Below, in pieces: positions 6,800-15,581 of a stretch of DNA of 64,000 nt. A model generated the notes under the pieces. It saw only the letters and a list, made by a program, of their open reading frames with translations. It was not told where the DNA came from and made no database searches. The position numbers were made by a program, and so were the translations under genes. Source of the stretch: Streptomyces sp. NBC_00572 (lineage in GTDB: Bacteria; Actinomycetota; Actinomycetes; Streptomycetales; Streptomycetaceae); the NCBI RefSeq assembly GCF_026341815.1, contig NZ_JAPENX010000002.1, positions 806,001 through 870,000 of the forward strand, in the 5' to 3' direction. Positions within the stretch are counted from its first letter, which is position 1; the number at the start of each line of letters is the position of its first letter.

Positions 6800-9121
6800 A
6801 TGGGCCGCCGCCTGATCCTTCGATGCCGTACCGTCCTCACGGCCCGCTGCCGGAACGTCCTCACCCCCCACCGGCGTACCGCCCTCGCCGCCACGGTGCT
6901 CGCCGCCATGACGGCGGCCGCGCCCGGGATGCCACTGCCGGGCACCACCGCCTCCGCGGCCGCGACACCTGCCTCCGTCACCCCTTCGGCGGCCCTCGGC
7001 CCGTCCGGCACCTTCGACCCGGCGCCGGCCCGGGCGAGCCTGGAGCGCCTGCTGCCCTCCCGGGCGGAGCAGTTCACCCTGGTCCCGGTCGAGGAACCCG
7101 CCTCGGGCGACTACTTCTCGGTGTCGGGCGAGGCCGGGGCGATCCTCGTACGGGGCACCTCGCCGGCCACCCTCCTCACCGGGGTCGGCTGGTACCTGGA
7201 GCGGGTCGCGGGCGTCGACATCGGCTGGCCCGGGTCCAGCGTCGGCCGGCTGCCCGGCACGCTCCCGGCGGTCACCGGGACCATCACCCGGTCGGCGGCC
7301 GTGCCCCACCGCTACGCCCTCAACGACACCGACGAGGGGTACTCCGGGGCCTACCGCGACTTCGCCTCCTACCGGCACGACATCGACCTGATGGCGCTGC
7401 ACGGCGTCAACGAGGTCTTCGTCCCGACGGGAGCCGAGTACCCGTACTACCGGGCACTCCAGGAGTTCGGCTACGACGCGGCGGAGTTGCGCGACTGGAT
7501 CCCCGCCCCGGCCCATCAGGGCTGGTGGCTGCTGCAGAACCTGTCGCACTTCGCGGGGCCGGTCTCGGAGCAGCTGATCGAGGCCCGCGCGACCCTCGGG
7601 AGCCGGATCGCGGGCCACCTGCGTTCCCTGGGGATGGCGCCCGTGCTGCCGGGCTTCTTCGGCACGGTGCCCCCGGACTTCGCCGCGCGGAACGACGGCG
7701 CGGTCACCGTCCCGCAGGGCAGATGGGTGGGTTTCGACCGGCCCGACTGGCTGGATCCGACCGGCCCGGTCTTCCCCCGTCTGGCCGCCGCCTACTACCG
7801 GTTCCAGCAGGAGCGGTTCGGTGCCGGAGACATGTTCAAGATGGACCTGCTGCACGAGGGCGGGATTCCCGGCACGGTCGACGTCGCGGCGGCCGCCGGG
7901 GCCGTCCAGCGGGCCCTGGAGGCCTCGCATCCCGGCGCCACCTGGGTCATGCTCGGCTGGCAGCACAACCCGACGCCCGCCCTCCTGAGCGGGGTCGACC
8001 GCAACCGGGTGCTGATCGTCGACGGCCTCTCCGACCGCTACGACGGGCTCGACCGCGAGACCCAGTGGGACGGCACGCCGTACGCCTTCGGCACGATCCC
8101 CAATTTCGGCGGCCACACCAGCATCGGCGCCAACACCGGCGCGTGGGTGGACCGCTTCCACACCTGGCTCGCCAAGCCGGACAGCGCGCTGCGCGGCATC
8201 GCGTACCTCCCCGAGGGCACCGGCGGGAACCCCGCCGCGTTCGACCTCTTCACCGAACTCGCCTGGCAGCCGGACCCGATCGACCAGAAGAGCTGGTTCG
8301 CCGCGTACGCCGCCCGGCGCTACGGCGGTGCGGATCCGCATGCCGCCGCCGCGTGGGAGGAGCTGCGCCGCGGCCCGTACAGCATGCAGACCGGCACCTG
8401 GAGCGAGCCGCAGGACGGCCTCTTCGCGGCGCGGCCGAGTCTGACGGCGGCCACCGCCGCGAAATGGAGCCCGAAGGCCATGCGGTACGACGCGGCCACG
8501 GTGGAGCGGGCGCTCGCGGAACTGCTGAAGGTGGCCCCCCGGCTGCGGGCCACGGACGCGTACCGCTCCGATCTCGTGGACGTGGCACGGCAGGCGCTGT
8601 CGAACCGCAGCCGGGTCCTGCTGCCCCGTATCAGGGCCGAGTACGAGGCCGGCGAGCTGGCGTCCTTTCGGGCGCTGGTACGGGAGTGGCAGGCGCACGA
8701 GGAGCTGCTCGGACGGCTCGTCGGCTCCGACCGGCGGTTCCTGGTCGGTCCCTGGCTCGCCGACGCGCGTTCCTGGGGCGCCGACCCGGCCGAGCGGGAC
8801 CGCCTGGAGTACGACGCCCGCTCGATCCTCACCACCTGGGCCGACCGGGGACAGAGCGAGACGGGCGGTCTGCGCGACTACGCCAACCGTGAATGGTCCG
8901 GCCTCGTCCAGGACGTCTACGCACCCCGCTGGGCCGCCTACTTCGCGAGTCTGGACAGCGCGCTCGTGAACGACACGGCGCCGGTCGCCGTCGACTGGTT
9001 CGCCAGGGACCACGCGTGGGCACAGGGCCACCAGCAGTACCCGACGACACCGACGGGTGATCCCGTCGCCCTGGCGGGCGAGGTGCAGACGGCCCTGACG
9101 GCGACGAGGGAGAAGGCGTGA
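6800..9121 (+). CDS. Secreted GH89 alpha-N-acetylglucosaminidase (NAGLU-like)
   Basis: ATG 6800 follows AAGGAG with four-base spacing. The 773-residue protein has a long basic N-terminus and hydrophobic core ending near an Ala-Ser-Ala region, consistent with secretion. The GH89 N-terminal beta-domain (about 60-170) is followed by the catalytic barrel with family-typical blocks RYALNDTDEGYSG, LMALHGVNEVFVPTGAEYPYYR, FFGTVPPDFA, DMFKMDLLHEGG and GWQHNPTPALL, and then an alpha-helical C-terminal domain. Human NAGLU and clostridial GH89 enzymes remove alpha-linked GlcNAc from heparan sulfate or gastric mucin. The likely role is exo-cleavage of such alpha-GlcNAc glycans outside the cell. Length matches the family. 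Its stop overlaps the GTG start of the next gene by four bases, so the two are coupled. Confidence 0.88.
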   Translation: MGRRLILRCRTVLTARCRNVLTPHRRTALAATVLAAMTAAAPGMPLPGTTASAAATPASVTPSAALGPSGTFDPAPARASLERLLPSRAEQFTLVPVEEPASGDYFSVSGEAGAILVRGTSPATLLTGVGWYLERVAGVDIGWPGSSVGRLPGTLPAVTGTITRSAAVPHRYALNDTDEGYSGAYRDFASYRHDIDLMALHGVNEVFVPTGAEYPYYRALQEFGYDAAELRDWIPAPAHQGWWLLQNLSHFAGPVSEQLIEARATLGSRIAGHLRSLGMAPVLPGFFGTVPPDFAARNDGAVTVPQGRWVGFDRPDWLDPTGPVFPRLAAAYYRFQQERFGAGDMFKMDLLHEGGIPGTVDVAAAAGAVQRALEASHPGATWVMLGWQHNPTPALLSGVDRNRVLIVDGLSDRYDGLDRETQWDGTPYAFGTIPNFGGHTSIGANTGAWVDRFHTWLAKPDSALRGIAYLPEGTGGNPAAFDLFTELAWQPDPIDQKSWFAAYAARRYGGADPHAAAAWEELRRGPYSMQTGTWSEPQDGLFAARPSLTAATAAKWSPKAMRYDAATVERALAELLKVAPRLRATDAYRSDLVDVARQALSNRSRVLLPRIRAEYEAGELASFRALVREWQAHEELLGRLVGSDRRFLVGPWLADARSWGADPAERDRLEYDARSILTTWADRGQSETGGLRDYANREWSGLVQDVYAPRWAAYFASLDSALVNDTAPVAVDWFARDHAWAQGHQQYPTTPTGDPVALAGEVQTALTATREKA

Positions 9122-9744
9122 CCGAGGAAGTCTGGCCGATGGTGCACGCCGAGCGTGCGGCGCTGATCGGCGACCTGGCCCGTCTTGAGGACGAGCGGTG
9201 GCTGGAGCAGTCGCTCTGTGACGGTTGGACGGTGCACGACGTGCTCGCCCATCTGGTCGACAACGCCCGCACCACGCGCCTCGGTTTCGTGAAGGGCATG
9301 GTCCTCGCGCGGTTCGACTTCGACCGCCAGAACAGGCGCGGTGTGGAGCGCGAGCGCGCGGCCACACCGCGGGAGACCCTGGAGCGGTTCCGTCGGGTGT
9401 CGTCGAGGACGTCGGCCCCGCCGGGGGCCCTGGACAGCCGGCTCGTCGAGGAGATCGTCCATGGCGAGGACATCCGTCGGCCCCTGGGTCTCGCCCGCGG
9501 CTACCCGTTCGAGGCCGTCGTCAGGTCCCTGCGTCTCCAAGCGCGTACGCCGGTGTCCTTCGGCGGTGCCAAGGAGCTGCTGACCCGGGTCCGACTCACG
9601 GCGACGGACGCCGACCTGACGCTGGGAACCGGGCCGGAGGTGAACGGCCCCGCGCTGTCCCTCCTGCTGGCGGTGACGGGGCGTCGGGCGGTACTGGACG
9701 ACCTCCGCGGCCCGGGCGTCGCCACGCTGTCGGCCGGCGCCTGA
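9118..9744 (+). CDS. Maleylpyruvate isomerase/DinB-like (mycothiol-dependent family) protein
   Basis: The 208-residue product starts with GTG overlapping the upstream stop. Its N-terminal four-helix bundle resembles the MDMPI/DinB superfamily: residues about 8-50 contain the helix WLEQSLCDGWTVHDVLAHLVDN, where DGWTVHDVLAHL is the usual metal-site helix with a conserved histidine, and a further HGEDIRRPLG segment places a second histidine near residue 115. The C-terminal 60 residues resemble the SCP-2-like wing found in actinobacterial members. Family proteins use mycothiol as a cofactor in isomerisation or detoxification; the actual substrate here is unknown. Coupling to the secreted GH89 gene is puzzling because one product is cytosolic and the other exported. 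Confidence 0.75.
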   Translation: MTEEVWPMVHAERAALIGDLARLEDERWLEQSLCDGWTVHDVLAHLVDNARTTRLGFVKGMVLARFDFDRQNRRGVERERAATPRETLERFRRVSSRTSAPPGALDSRLVEEIVHGEDIRRPLGLARGYPFEAVVRSLRLQARTPVSFGGAKELLTRVRLTATDADLTLGTGPEVNGPALSLLLAVTGRRAVLDDLRGPGVATLSAGA

Positions 9745-9750
9745 GCTGCC

Positions 9751-9784
9751 GGACGGTGGTGCGGGGGACCCCGTACCGCCGTCC
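9751..9784 (+). terminator. Rho-independent terminator closing the MFS-GH89-MDMPI group
   Basis: A 16-bp stem (9751-9766 with 9769-9784, two G:T pairs) is followed by CCTTTA. It lies seven bases after the stop of the preceding gene. Confidence 0.7.
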
Positions 9785-9943
9785 CCTTTACCGTCCCGAA
9801 CCGGCCACGCGCAAGACGTCGGCCGGAGAATCCTCGCCGGCGCATTAGACTGGCGGGCTGTTTGGCGTCGGACCGGAACAACCTGGGCAGACCCGGGCTC
9901 CGCCGACGACCCGGACGTTGCCGGGAACGAGACGCGAGGTCCG

Positions 9944-12900
9944 ATGGCAGCCACATCCGAGCACGGTGACACCACTCTGCTCCACGACGGGGACGCGTGG
10001 GAGGAGGAGTCCGGAAAGTCCGCCCGGTTCTCCGCCGGGCCCGCGGCCCCGGTGCGCACCCTCGTCGACATCTTCGAGGCATCCGTCCTGGCCCACCCCG
10101 ACGAGCTCGCCCTGGACGACGGCACCACCCGGCTGACCTACCGGGCGCTGGCCGTGGAGGTCGAACGCCGGCGGCGTGCCCTGGCGGCCGCCGGAGTGGG
10201 GCTCGGCGACCGGGTCGGCGTCCGGGTGCCCTCCGGGACGAACGAGCTGTACGTGGCCATCCTCGCCGTGCTCGCCGCGGGCGCCGCCTATGTGCCGGTC
10301 GACGCCGAGGACCCGGACGAGCGGGCCGAGCTCGTCTTCGGCGAGGCAGGCGTACGCGCCGTCGTCGGGCCGGAGCAACGAATCGACACCGTAGGGCCCT
10401 TGGAGGACCCGGGACACCGCACCCCCGCCGTACGGCCCGGCCCCGAGCACGACGCGTGGATCATCTTCACCTCCGGATCCACGGGCAAGCCCAAGGGGGT
10501 CGCCGTCAGCCACCGCAGCGCCGCCGCGTTCGTGGACGCGGAGGCCGCGCTGTTCCTCGTCGAGGAGCCGATCGGACCGGGCGACCGGGTCATGGCGGGG
10601 CTCTCCGTCGCCTTCGACGCCTCCTGCGAGGAGATGTGGCTGGCCTGGCGCTACGGCGCCTGCCTCGTGCCCGTCCCCCGGTCCCAGGTGCGCAGCGGCG
10701 CCGACCTCGGGCCCTGGCTGGTGGAGCAGGAGATCACCGTGGTCTCCACCGTGCCGACCCTCGCCGCGCTCTGGGATCCGGAGACCCTCGACGAGGTCAG
10801 GCTGCTGATCTTCGGCGGCGAGGCCTGCCCGCCCGAGCTGACCCAGCGTCTGGTCACCGAGGGCCGCGAGGTGTGGAACACGTACGGCCCCACCGAGGCC
10901 ACGGTCGTGGCGTGCGCCTCCCTCCTGACCGGTGAGGAGCCCATCAGGATCGGTCTGCCGCTGAACGGCTGGGAACTGGCCGTGGTCGACGAGTCCGGCG
11001 AGCCGGTGCCGATGGGCGGCAGCGGCCAGCTGGTGATCGGCGGCGTCGGGCTCGCCCGCTACCTCGACCCCGAGAAGGACGCCGAGAAGTACGCCCCGCT
11101 GGAATCCCTCGGCTGGGAACGGGCGTACCGCAGCGGTGACCTCGTCCGCGCCGAACCGGAGGGCCTGGTCTTCCTCGGCCGCGGCGACGAGCAGATCAAG
11201 CTCGGCGGGCGCCGCATCGAGCTGGGTGAGGTGGACTCCGCGCTGCAGGCCCTGCCGGGCGTCGCGGGCGCGGCCGCCGCCGTCCGCACCGCGCGCAGCG
11301 GCAACCAGCTGCTCGTCGGCTACCTCGTCACCCAGGACGGCTGGGACCACGCGGCGGCGGTGGAGCGGCTGCGCGCCGAACTCCCCGCCGCCCTCGTGCC
11401 GCTCCTCGCACCCGTCGCCGAGCTGCCCACCCGTACGTCGGGCAAGGTCGACCGGGACGCGCTGCCCTGGCCGCTCCCCGACCAGGAGACCACCGGTCCC
11501 GCCGAGCAGCTGTACGGCACCGAGGCCTGGCTGGCCGAGCAGTGGAGCGAGACCCTCGGGGTGGCTGTCACCGACGCGGCCGACGACTTCTTCGCGATCG
11601 GCGGCAACAGCCTCGCCGCCGCCCAGCTCACCACCCGGCTGCGCACCCGCTATCCGAGCGCGGCCGTCGTCGACATCTACCAGCAGCCCACCCTGCGCAA
11701 GCTGGCCCGGCGCCTGGAGAAGTCCGTCCAGGACGACGGCGCCGTACGGACCGTCGCGCCGGTTCCGCTCCGGGCCCGGCTCCTCCAGACCGTCCTGCTG
11801 CTCCCGCTGTTCACCGTGGTCGGGCTCCGCTGGACGGTGGCGCTCCTCGCCCTCGGGAACGTCCTGCACCGGTTCGGTCCCTACCCGTGGGTGCCGACCG
11901 CCTCGTGGTGGCTCGTCGCCGTCGGCGCGGCGCTGCTCTTCAGCCCGCCCGGCCGGCTCGCGATCGCGGCGGGCGGCGCACGCCTGCTGCTTCGCGGGGT
12001 GAAGGCGGGACGCCACCCGCGCGGCGGAAGCGTCCACCTGCGGCTGTGGACGGCGGAACGGCTGGCCGAGTGCGTCGGCGCGACCTCCCTCACCGGCTCC
12101 TGGCTGGAACGCTACGCGCGGGCCCTCGGCGCCAAGGTCGGCCCCGAGGTGGACCTCCACTCGCTGCCGCCGGTCACGGGCATGCTCAAGCTCGGACGCG
12201 GCTGCGCCGTGGAGTCCGAGGTGGACCTCTCCGGGTACTGGCTGGACGGCGACCGGCTGGAGATCGGCCCGGTGAAGGTCGGCGCGGGTGCGGTGGTCGG
12301 CACCCGCAGCCTGCTCTTCCCCGGGGCGCGGGTCGGCAAGCGGGCCGAGGTGGCCCCCGGTTCGGCCGTGGCCGGGCAGATCCCGACCGGCCAGCGCTGG
12401 GCCGGAGCCCCTGCGGGCAAGCTCGGCAAGGCCAAGCGGAACTGGCCCAAGGAGCGGCCGGCGCGTGCGGTGCGCTGGCGCGCGGTGTACGGAGCGACCG
12501 GCTTCTTCCTCACGGCTCTGCCCGTGCTCGCCGCCCTTCCCGCCCTGCTGGTCGTGAGCCGCTTCGTGCCCGCCGACGCCGGGCTCGCCGAGGCGCTGAC
12601 GGGCGCGCTGCTCGCCGTGGTGCCCGGGGCGCTCGCCTACGGGTTCGCGTACGCGTCGCTCGTGCTGGTCTCGGTACGGCTGCTGAGCCTCGGGCTGCGC
12701 ACCGGAAGCCATCCGACGCACAGCCGGGTCGCGTGGCAGGCGTGGACGGTCACGCAGCTGATGGACCTGGCGCGGGAGACGCTCTTCCCCCTCTACGCCG
12801 GGCTCATCACTCCCGTCTGGCTGCGGCTGCTCGGGATGAAGATCGGCCGGGGCGCGGAGGTGTCCACGGTGCTCGCGCTGCCGAGCCTCACCACCGTCGG

Positions 12901-13861
12901 CGAGGGCGCGTTCCTCGCCGACGACACCCTGACCGCCCCGTACGAGCTGGGCGGCGGCTGGGTGCGGATCGGGCACTCGGAGATCGGCCGCCGGGCGTTC
13001 CTCGGCAATTCGGGCATGACCGCGCCGGGCCGCACGGTGCCGGACGACGGTCTGGTCGGCGTGCTGTCGGCGACGCCGAAGAAGGCCAAGAAGGGCAGCT
13101 CGTACCTGGGCCTGCCTCCGGTGAAGCTGCCGCGGTCGGCGGCGGACTCGGACCAGAGCAGGACGTACGAGCCGCCCGCGCGCCTGCTGTGGGCGCGCGG
13201 CCTGGTGGAGCTGTGCCGGCTGCTTCCGGTGTTCTGCTCGGCCGCCCTGGCGGTCCTGACCGTGGCGGCGCTCTGCGCCCTGGCCACGGCCACCGGTCTG
13301 GGGATCTGGGGCACCGCGCTGCTGTCGGGGGCGGTCCTCCTCGCCGCCGGTGCGGCGGCGTGCCTGGTCGCCGTGGCCGCCAAGTGGCTGCTCGTGGGCC
13401 GGCACCGGACGGGTGAGCACCCGCTCTGGTGCGGGTTCGTGTGGCGCAACGAACTGGCCGACACGTTCGTCGAGGTGCTCGCCGTGCCGTGGCTGATCGG
13501 AGCGGTGCCGGGAACACCGGTGCTCGCCCTGTGGCTGCGCGGGCTCGGGGCACGAATCGGCCGGGGCGTGTGGTGCGAGAGTTACTGGCTGCCCGAGACC
13601 GACCTGGTCGTGCTGGGCGACGCGGTCAGCGTGAACCGCGGCTGTGTGTTGCAGACTCACCTCTTCCACGACCGGATCTTGAGGACGGATACTGTGGTCC
13701 TCCGCGAGGGTGCCACCTTGGGCCCGGGCGGAATCGTCCTGCCCGGCAGTACGGTCGGGGCCCGCAGCACGCTGGGTCCCGCCTCTCTCGTGATGGCCGG
13801 GGAATCCGTCCCCGCCGACACCCGCTGGCTGGGCAATCCGATCGAGGCGTGGCGGGCCTGA
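9944..13861 (+). CDS. Pls/PosA-family stand-alone NRPS, possible cationic homopolymer synthetase
   Basis: ATG 9944 follows GAGG by four bases; the 1305-residue length is close to the epsilon-poly-L-lysine synthetase Pls of Streptomyces albulus. Residues about 40-510 form an adenylation domain (A3 TSGSTGKPKG at 176-185, A5 NTYGPTE, A8 GRGDEQIKLGGRRIELGE, A10 lysine K501). A carrier domain follows with the phosphopantetheine serine S556 in FAIGGNSL. The last 700 residues match the NRPS terminal domain seen only in this family: three pairs of membrane helices (about 612-668, 850-912, 1088-1150) separating left-handed-helix-like hexapeptide segments (GAGAVVGTRSLLFPGARVG). There is no condensation or thioesterase domain. 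Aligned by eye to GrsA, the specificity residues read D225 A226 E229 S268 I289 G291 T313 V321, one change from the bacitracin lysine code as I recall it. A lysine-like substrate and membrane-bound polymer synthesis are inferred. Confidence 0.85.
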   Translation: MAATSEHGDTTLLHDGDAWEEESGKSARFSAGPAAPVRTLVDIFEASVLAHPDELALDDGTTRLTYRALAVEVERRRRALAAAGVGLGDRVGVRVPSGTNELYVAILAVLAAGAAYVPVDAEDPDERAELVFGEAGVRAVVGPEQRIDTVGPLEDPGHRTPAVRPGPEHDAWIIFTSGSTGKPKGVAVSHRSAAAFVDAEAALFLVEEPIGPGDRVMAGLSVAFDASCEEMWLAWRYGACLVPVPRSQVRSGADLGPWLVEQEITVVSTVPTLAALWDPETLDEVRLLIFGGEACPPELTQRLVTEGREVWNTYGPTEATVVACASLLTGEEPIRIGLPLNGWELAVVDESGEPVPMGGSGQLVIGGVGLARYLDPEKDAEKYAPLESLGWERAYRSGDLVRAEPEGLVFLGRGDEQIKLGGRRIELGEVDSALQALPGVAGAAAAVRTARSGNQLLVGYLVTQDGWDHAAAVERLRAELPAALVPLLAPVAELPTRTSGKVDRDALPWPLPDQETTGPAEQLYGTEAWLAEQWSETLGVAVTDAADDFFAIGGNSLAAAQLTTRLRTRYPSAAVVDIYQQPTLRKLARRLEKSVQDDGAVRTVAPVPLRARLLQTVLLLPLFTVVGLRWTVALLALGNVLHRFGPYPWVPTASWWLVAVGAALLFSPPGRLAIAAGGARLLLRGVKAGRHPRGGSVHLRLWTAERLAECVGATSLTGSWLERYARALGAKVGPEVDLHSLPPVTGMLKLGRGCAVESEVDLSGYWLDGDRLEIGPVKVGAGAVVGTRSLLFPGARVGKRAEVAPGSAVAGQIPTGQRWAGAPAGKLGKAKRNWPKERPARAVRWRAVYGATGFFLTALPVLAALPALLVVSRFVPADAGLAEALTGALLAVVPGALAYGFAYASLVLVSVRLLSLGLRTGSHPTHSRVAWQAWTVTQLMDLARETLFPLYAGLITPVWLRLLGMKIGRGAEVSTVLALPSLTTVGEGAFLADDTLTAPYELGGGWVRIGHSEIGRRAFLGNSGMTAPGRTVPDDGLVGVLSATPKKAKKGSSYLGLPPVKLPRSAADSDQSRTYEPPARLLWARGLVELCRLLPVFCSAALAVLTVAALCALATATGLGIWGTALLSGAVLLAAGAAACLVAVAAKWLLVGRHRTGEHPLWCGFVWRNELADTFVEVLAVPWLIGAVPGTPVLALWLRGLGARIGRGVWCESYWLPETDLVVLGDAVSVNRGCVLQTHLFHDRILRTDTVVLREGATLGPGGIVLPGSTVGARSTLGPASLVMAGESVPADTRWLGNPIEAWRA

Positions 13862-13905
13862 ACGGGCAGCACGAGCACAGCACAGGGCAGGGAGCGGAAG
13901 CGGCA

Positions 13906-15318
13906 GTGAGCGGCCAGCGGACAACGGCATCGGACCCGTACTTTCCGGACCACGGCGACTCCCGGTACCGCGTGCACCGGTACGAACTCGCTCTGGAGTA
14001 CCGTCCCGGCCCCAACCGGCTGGCAGGGACGGCCCGGCTCAGCGCCATCGCCGGGCGGGCGCCGCTCACCGAGTTCCACCTCAACCTCTCCGAGTTCAAG
14101 GTGGGCCGGATCCTGGTGGACGGCCGGGCGCCGCACTACGCCCACCGCGGCGGCAAGCTCCGCGTCCGGCCGGCGAAGCCGCTGCCCGCGGGTGCCGCCT
14201 TCACCGTCGAGGTGCACTACGCGGGCAACCCCAAGCCGGTGCGCAGCCCCTGGGGCGGGCTCGGCTGGGAGGAGCTGACCGACGGCGCGCTGGTGGCGAG
14301 CCAGCCCGTCGGCGCGCCCTCCTGGTACCCCTGCAACGACCGGCCCGCCGACAAGGCCTCGTACCAGATCTCGGTCAACACGCCCTCCGCGTACACCGTG
14401 GTGGCGGGCGGCCGGCTGCTCACCCGTACGACCAAGGCCAGCACGACCACTTGGGTGTACGAGCAGTCCGCGCCCACCTCCAGCTATCTGGTCGGTCTCT
14501 CCATCGGCATGCACCAGACGGTGCTGCTCGGGGATCCCGGGCTCGGTGGGGTGCCGCAGAGCGCCCATGTGCCGGCGCACCTCCTGCCCCGCTTCTCCCG
14601 CGACTTCGCCCGGCAGCCCGCCATGATGCAGCTGTTCGAGGAACTCTTCGGTCCCTACCCGTTCGGCGAGTACGTGGTCGTCGTCGCTGACGAGGAGCTC
14701 GACGTCCCGGTGGAGGCCCAGGGCCTCTCCCTCTTCGGGACCAACCATGTCGACGGCGCGCGCGGCTCCGAGCGCCTCGTCGCCCACGAGCTGGCGCACC
14801 AGTGGTTCGGCAACAGCGTGACCATCGCCGACTGGCGGCACATCTGGCTGAACGAGGGTCTGGCCAAGTACGCCGAGTGGCTCTGGTCGGAGCGCTCCGG
14901 CGGCCGTACGACGCACGAGCTCGCGGCCGCCGCGCACCGGATGCTGGCGCGGCACCCGCAGGACATGAAGCTCGCCGACCCCGGCCGCAAGCTGATGTTC
15001 GACGACCGGCTGTACGAGCGCGGGGGTCTCACCGTGCACGCGGTCCGCTGTGCCCTGGGTGACGGCGCCTTCTTCCGCATGCTGCGGGACTGGGCCACCG
15101 TGCACCGCCACGGCGTGGTGACCACCGCGGCCTTCACGGCCCACGTGGCCCGCTACGCGACCGAGCCGGTGGACCAGCTGCTCACCGCCTGGCTCTACCA
15201 GCCGGCCCTTCCTCCCCTGCCCTCCCCCCACGGCTCCGCGTCGATACCGGAACGCCCCGCGTACCCGCCCACGAACGGCGGATCCGGATCCACGGGCCGG
15301 GGCAGGGCCTCCGCGTAG
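13906..15318 (+). CDS. M1-family zinc aminopeptidase adjoining the Pls-type synthetase
   Basis: The GTG at 13906, six bases after GGAAG, gives 470 residues, shorter than full M1 enzymes because the C-terminal helical domain is reduced. The zinc motif HELAHQWFGN (H294, E295, H298) with the third ligand E317 in LNEGLAKYAEW fits HExxH-18-E exactly; the substrate-side motif reads VEAQGLSLFG in place of GAMEN, as in other bacterial members. No signal peptide or membrane span is visible. It begins 44 bases after the synthetase stop, so co-transcription is likely. Epsilon-polylysine producers are reported to carry a zinc aminopeptidase that trims the polymer and protects the cell; a similar self-protection or remodelling role is inferred here. 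A general peptidase role remains possible. Confidence 0.85.
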   Translation: MSGQRTTASDPYFPDHGDSRYRVHRYELALEYRPGPNRLAGTARLSAIAGRAPLTEFHLNLSEFKVGRILVDGRAPHYAHRGGKLRVRPAKPLPAGAAFTVEVHYAGNPKPVRSPWGGLGWEELTDGALVASQPVGAPSWYPCNDRPADKASYQISVNTPSAYTVVAGGRLLTRTTKASTTTWVYEQSAPTSSYLVGLSIGMHQTVLLGDPGLGGVPQSAHVPAHLLPRFSRDFARQPAMMQLFEELFGPYPFGEYVVVVADEELDVPVEAQGLSLFGTNHVDGARGSERLVAHELAHQWFGNSVTIADWRHIWLNEGLAKYAEWLWSERSGGRTTHELAAAAHRMLARHPQDMKLADPGRKLMFDDRLYERGGLTVHAVRCALGDGAFFRMLRDWATVHRHGVVTTAAFTAHVARYATEPVDQLLTAWLYQPALPPLPSPHGSASIPERPAYPPTNGGSGSTGRGRASA

Positions 15319-15428
15319 CGACGCGGGCGACGACAGCGGGCGGGTGGGACCGCGCGGGGTCGGCTCTCCGTTCTGATCTGACGCCGTCGGCGACCCGTCC
15401 CCGGTCGGCACCCGCTCGGACCTCGGCA

Positions 15429-15440
15429 TGAAATGTTTCA
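15429..15440. promoter_or_regulatory. Distal LacI-type operator-like site upstream of rhaI
   Basis: TGAAATGTTTCA has perfect TGAAA/TTTCA arms and resembles the LacI-family consensus TGAAACGTTTCA. Its centre is 125 bp from the proximal site at 15554-15565, a spacing compatible with looping. Confidence 0.4.
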
Positions 15441-15512
15441 TTCGCGCGCCCGGATGCCGGGGTCGCCCGCCCGACCGGTCATGAGCCCACGTCTGCCGAC
15501 CGGTCAAGAACC

Positions 15513-15541
15513 TTGACGACCATCACCTCCGGAGCTAGCTT
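15513..15541 (+). promoter_or_regulatory. Candidate vegetative promoter of the rhamnose operon
   Basis: TTGACG (15513-15518) and TAGCTT (15536-15541) are separated by 17 bases, a good fit to a principal sigma factor promoter. Transcription would start about 15548, just before the palindrome at 15554, so a repressor bound there would block initiation or escape. Confidence 0.55.
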
Positions 15542-15553
15542 CCACTCACGTAA

Positions 15554-15565
15554 TGAATCGATTCA
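15554..15565. promoter_or_regulatory. Proximal LacI-type operator palindrome of the rhamnose operon
   Basis: TGAATCGATTCA is a perfect 12-bp palindrome with the central CG typical of LacI-family operators. It lies directly downstream of the -10 element and 17 bases before the rhaI start. Confidence 0.6.
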
Positions 15566-15581
15566 CTAGTCCGAGGTGACC

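Noticed and set aside
9845..13930. A 1361-codon open frame antisense to the Pls-type synthetase
   Set aside because: It mirrors the codon bias of the real gene, has no family motifs and is composed of Gly/Ala/Arg/His-rich sequence; typical of GC-rich antisense frames.
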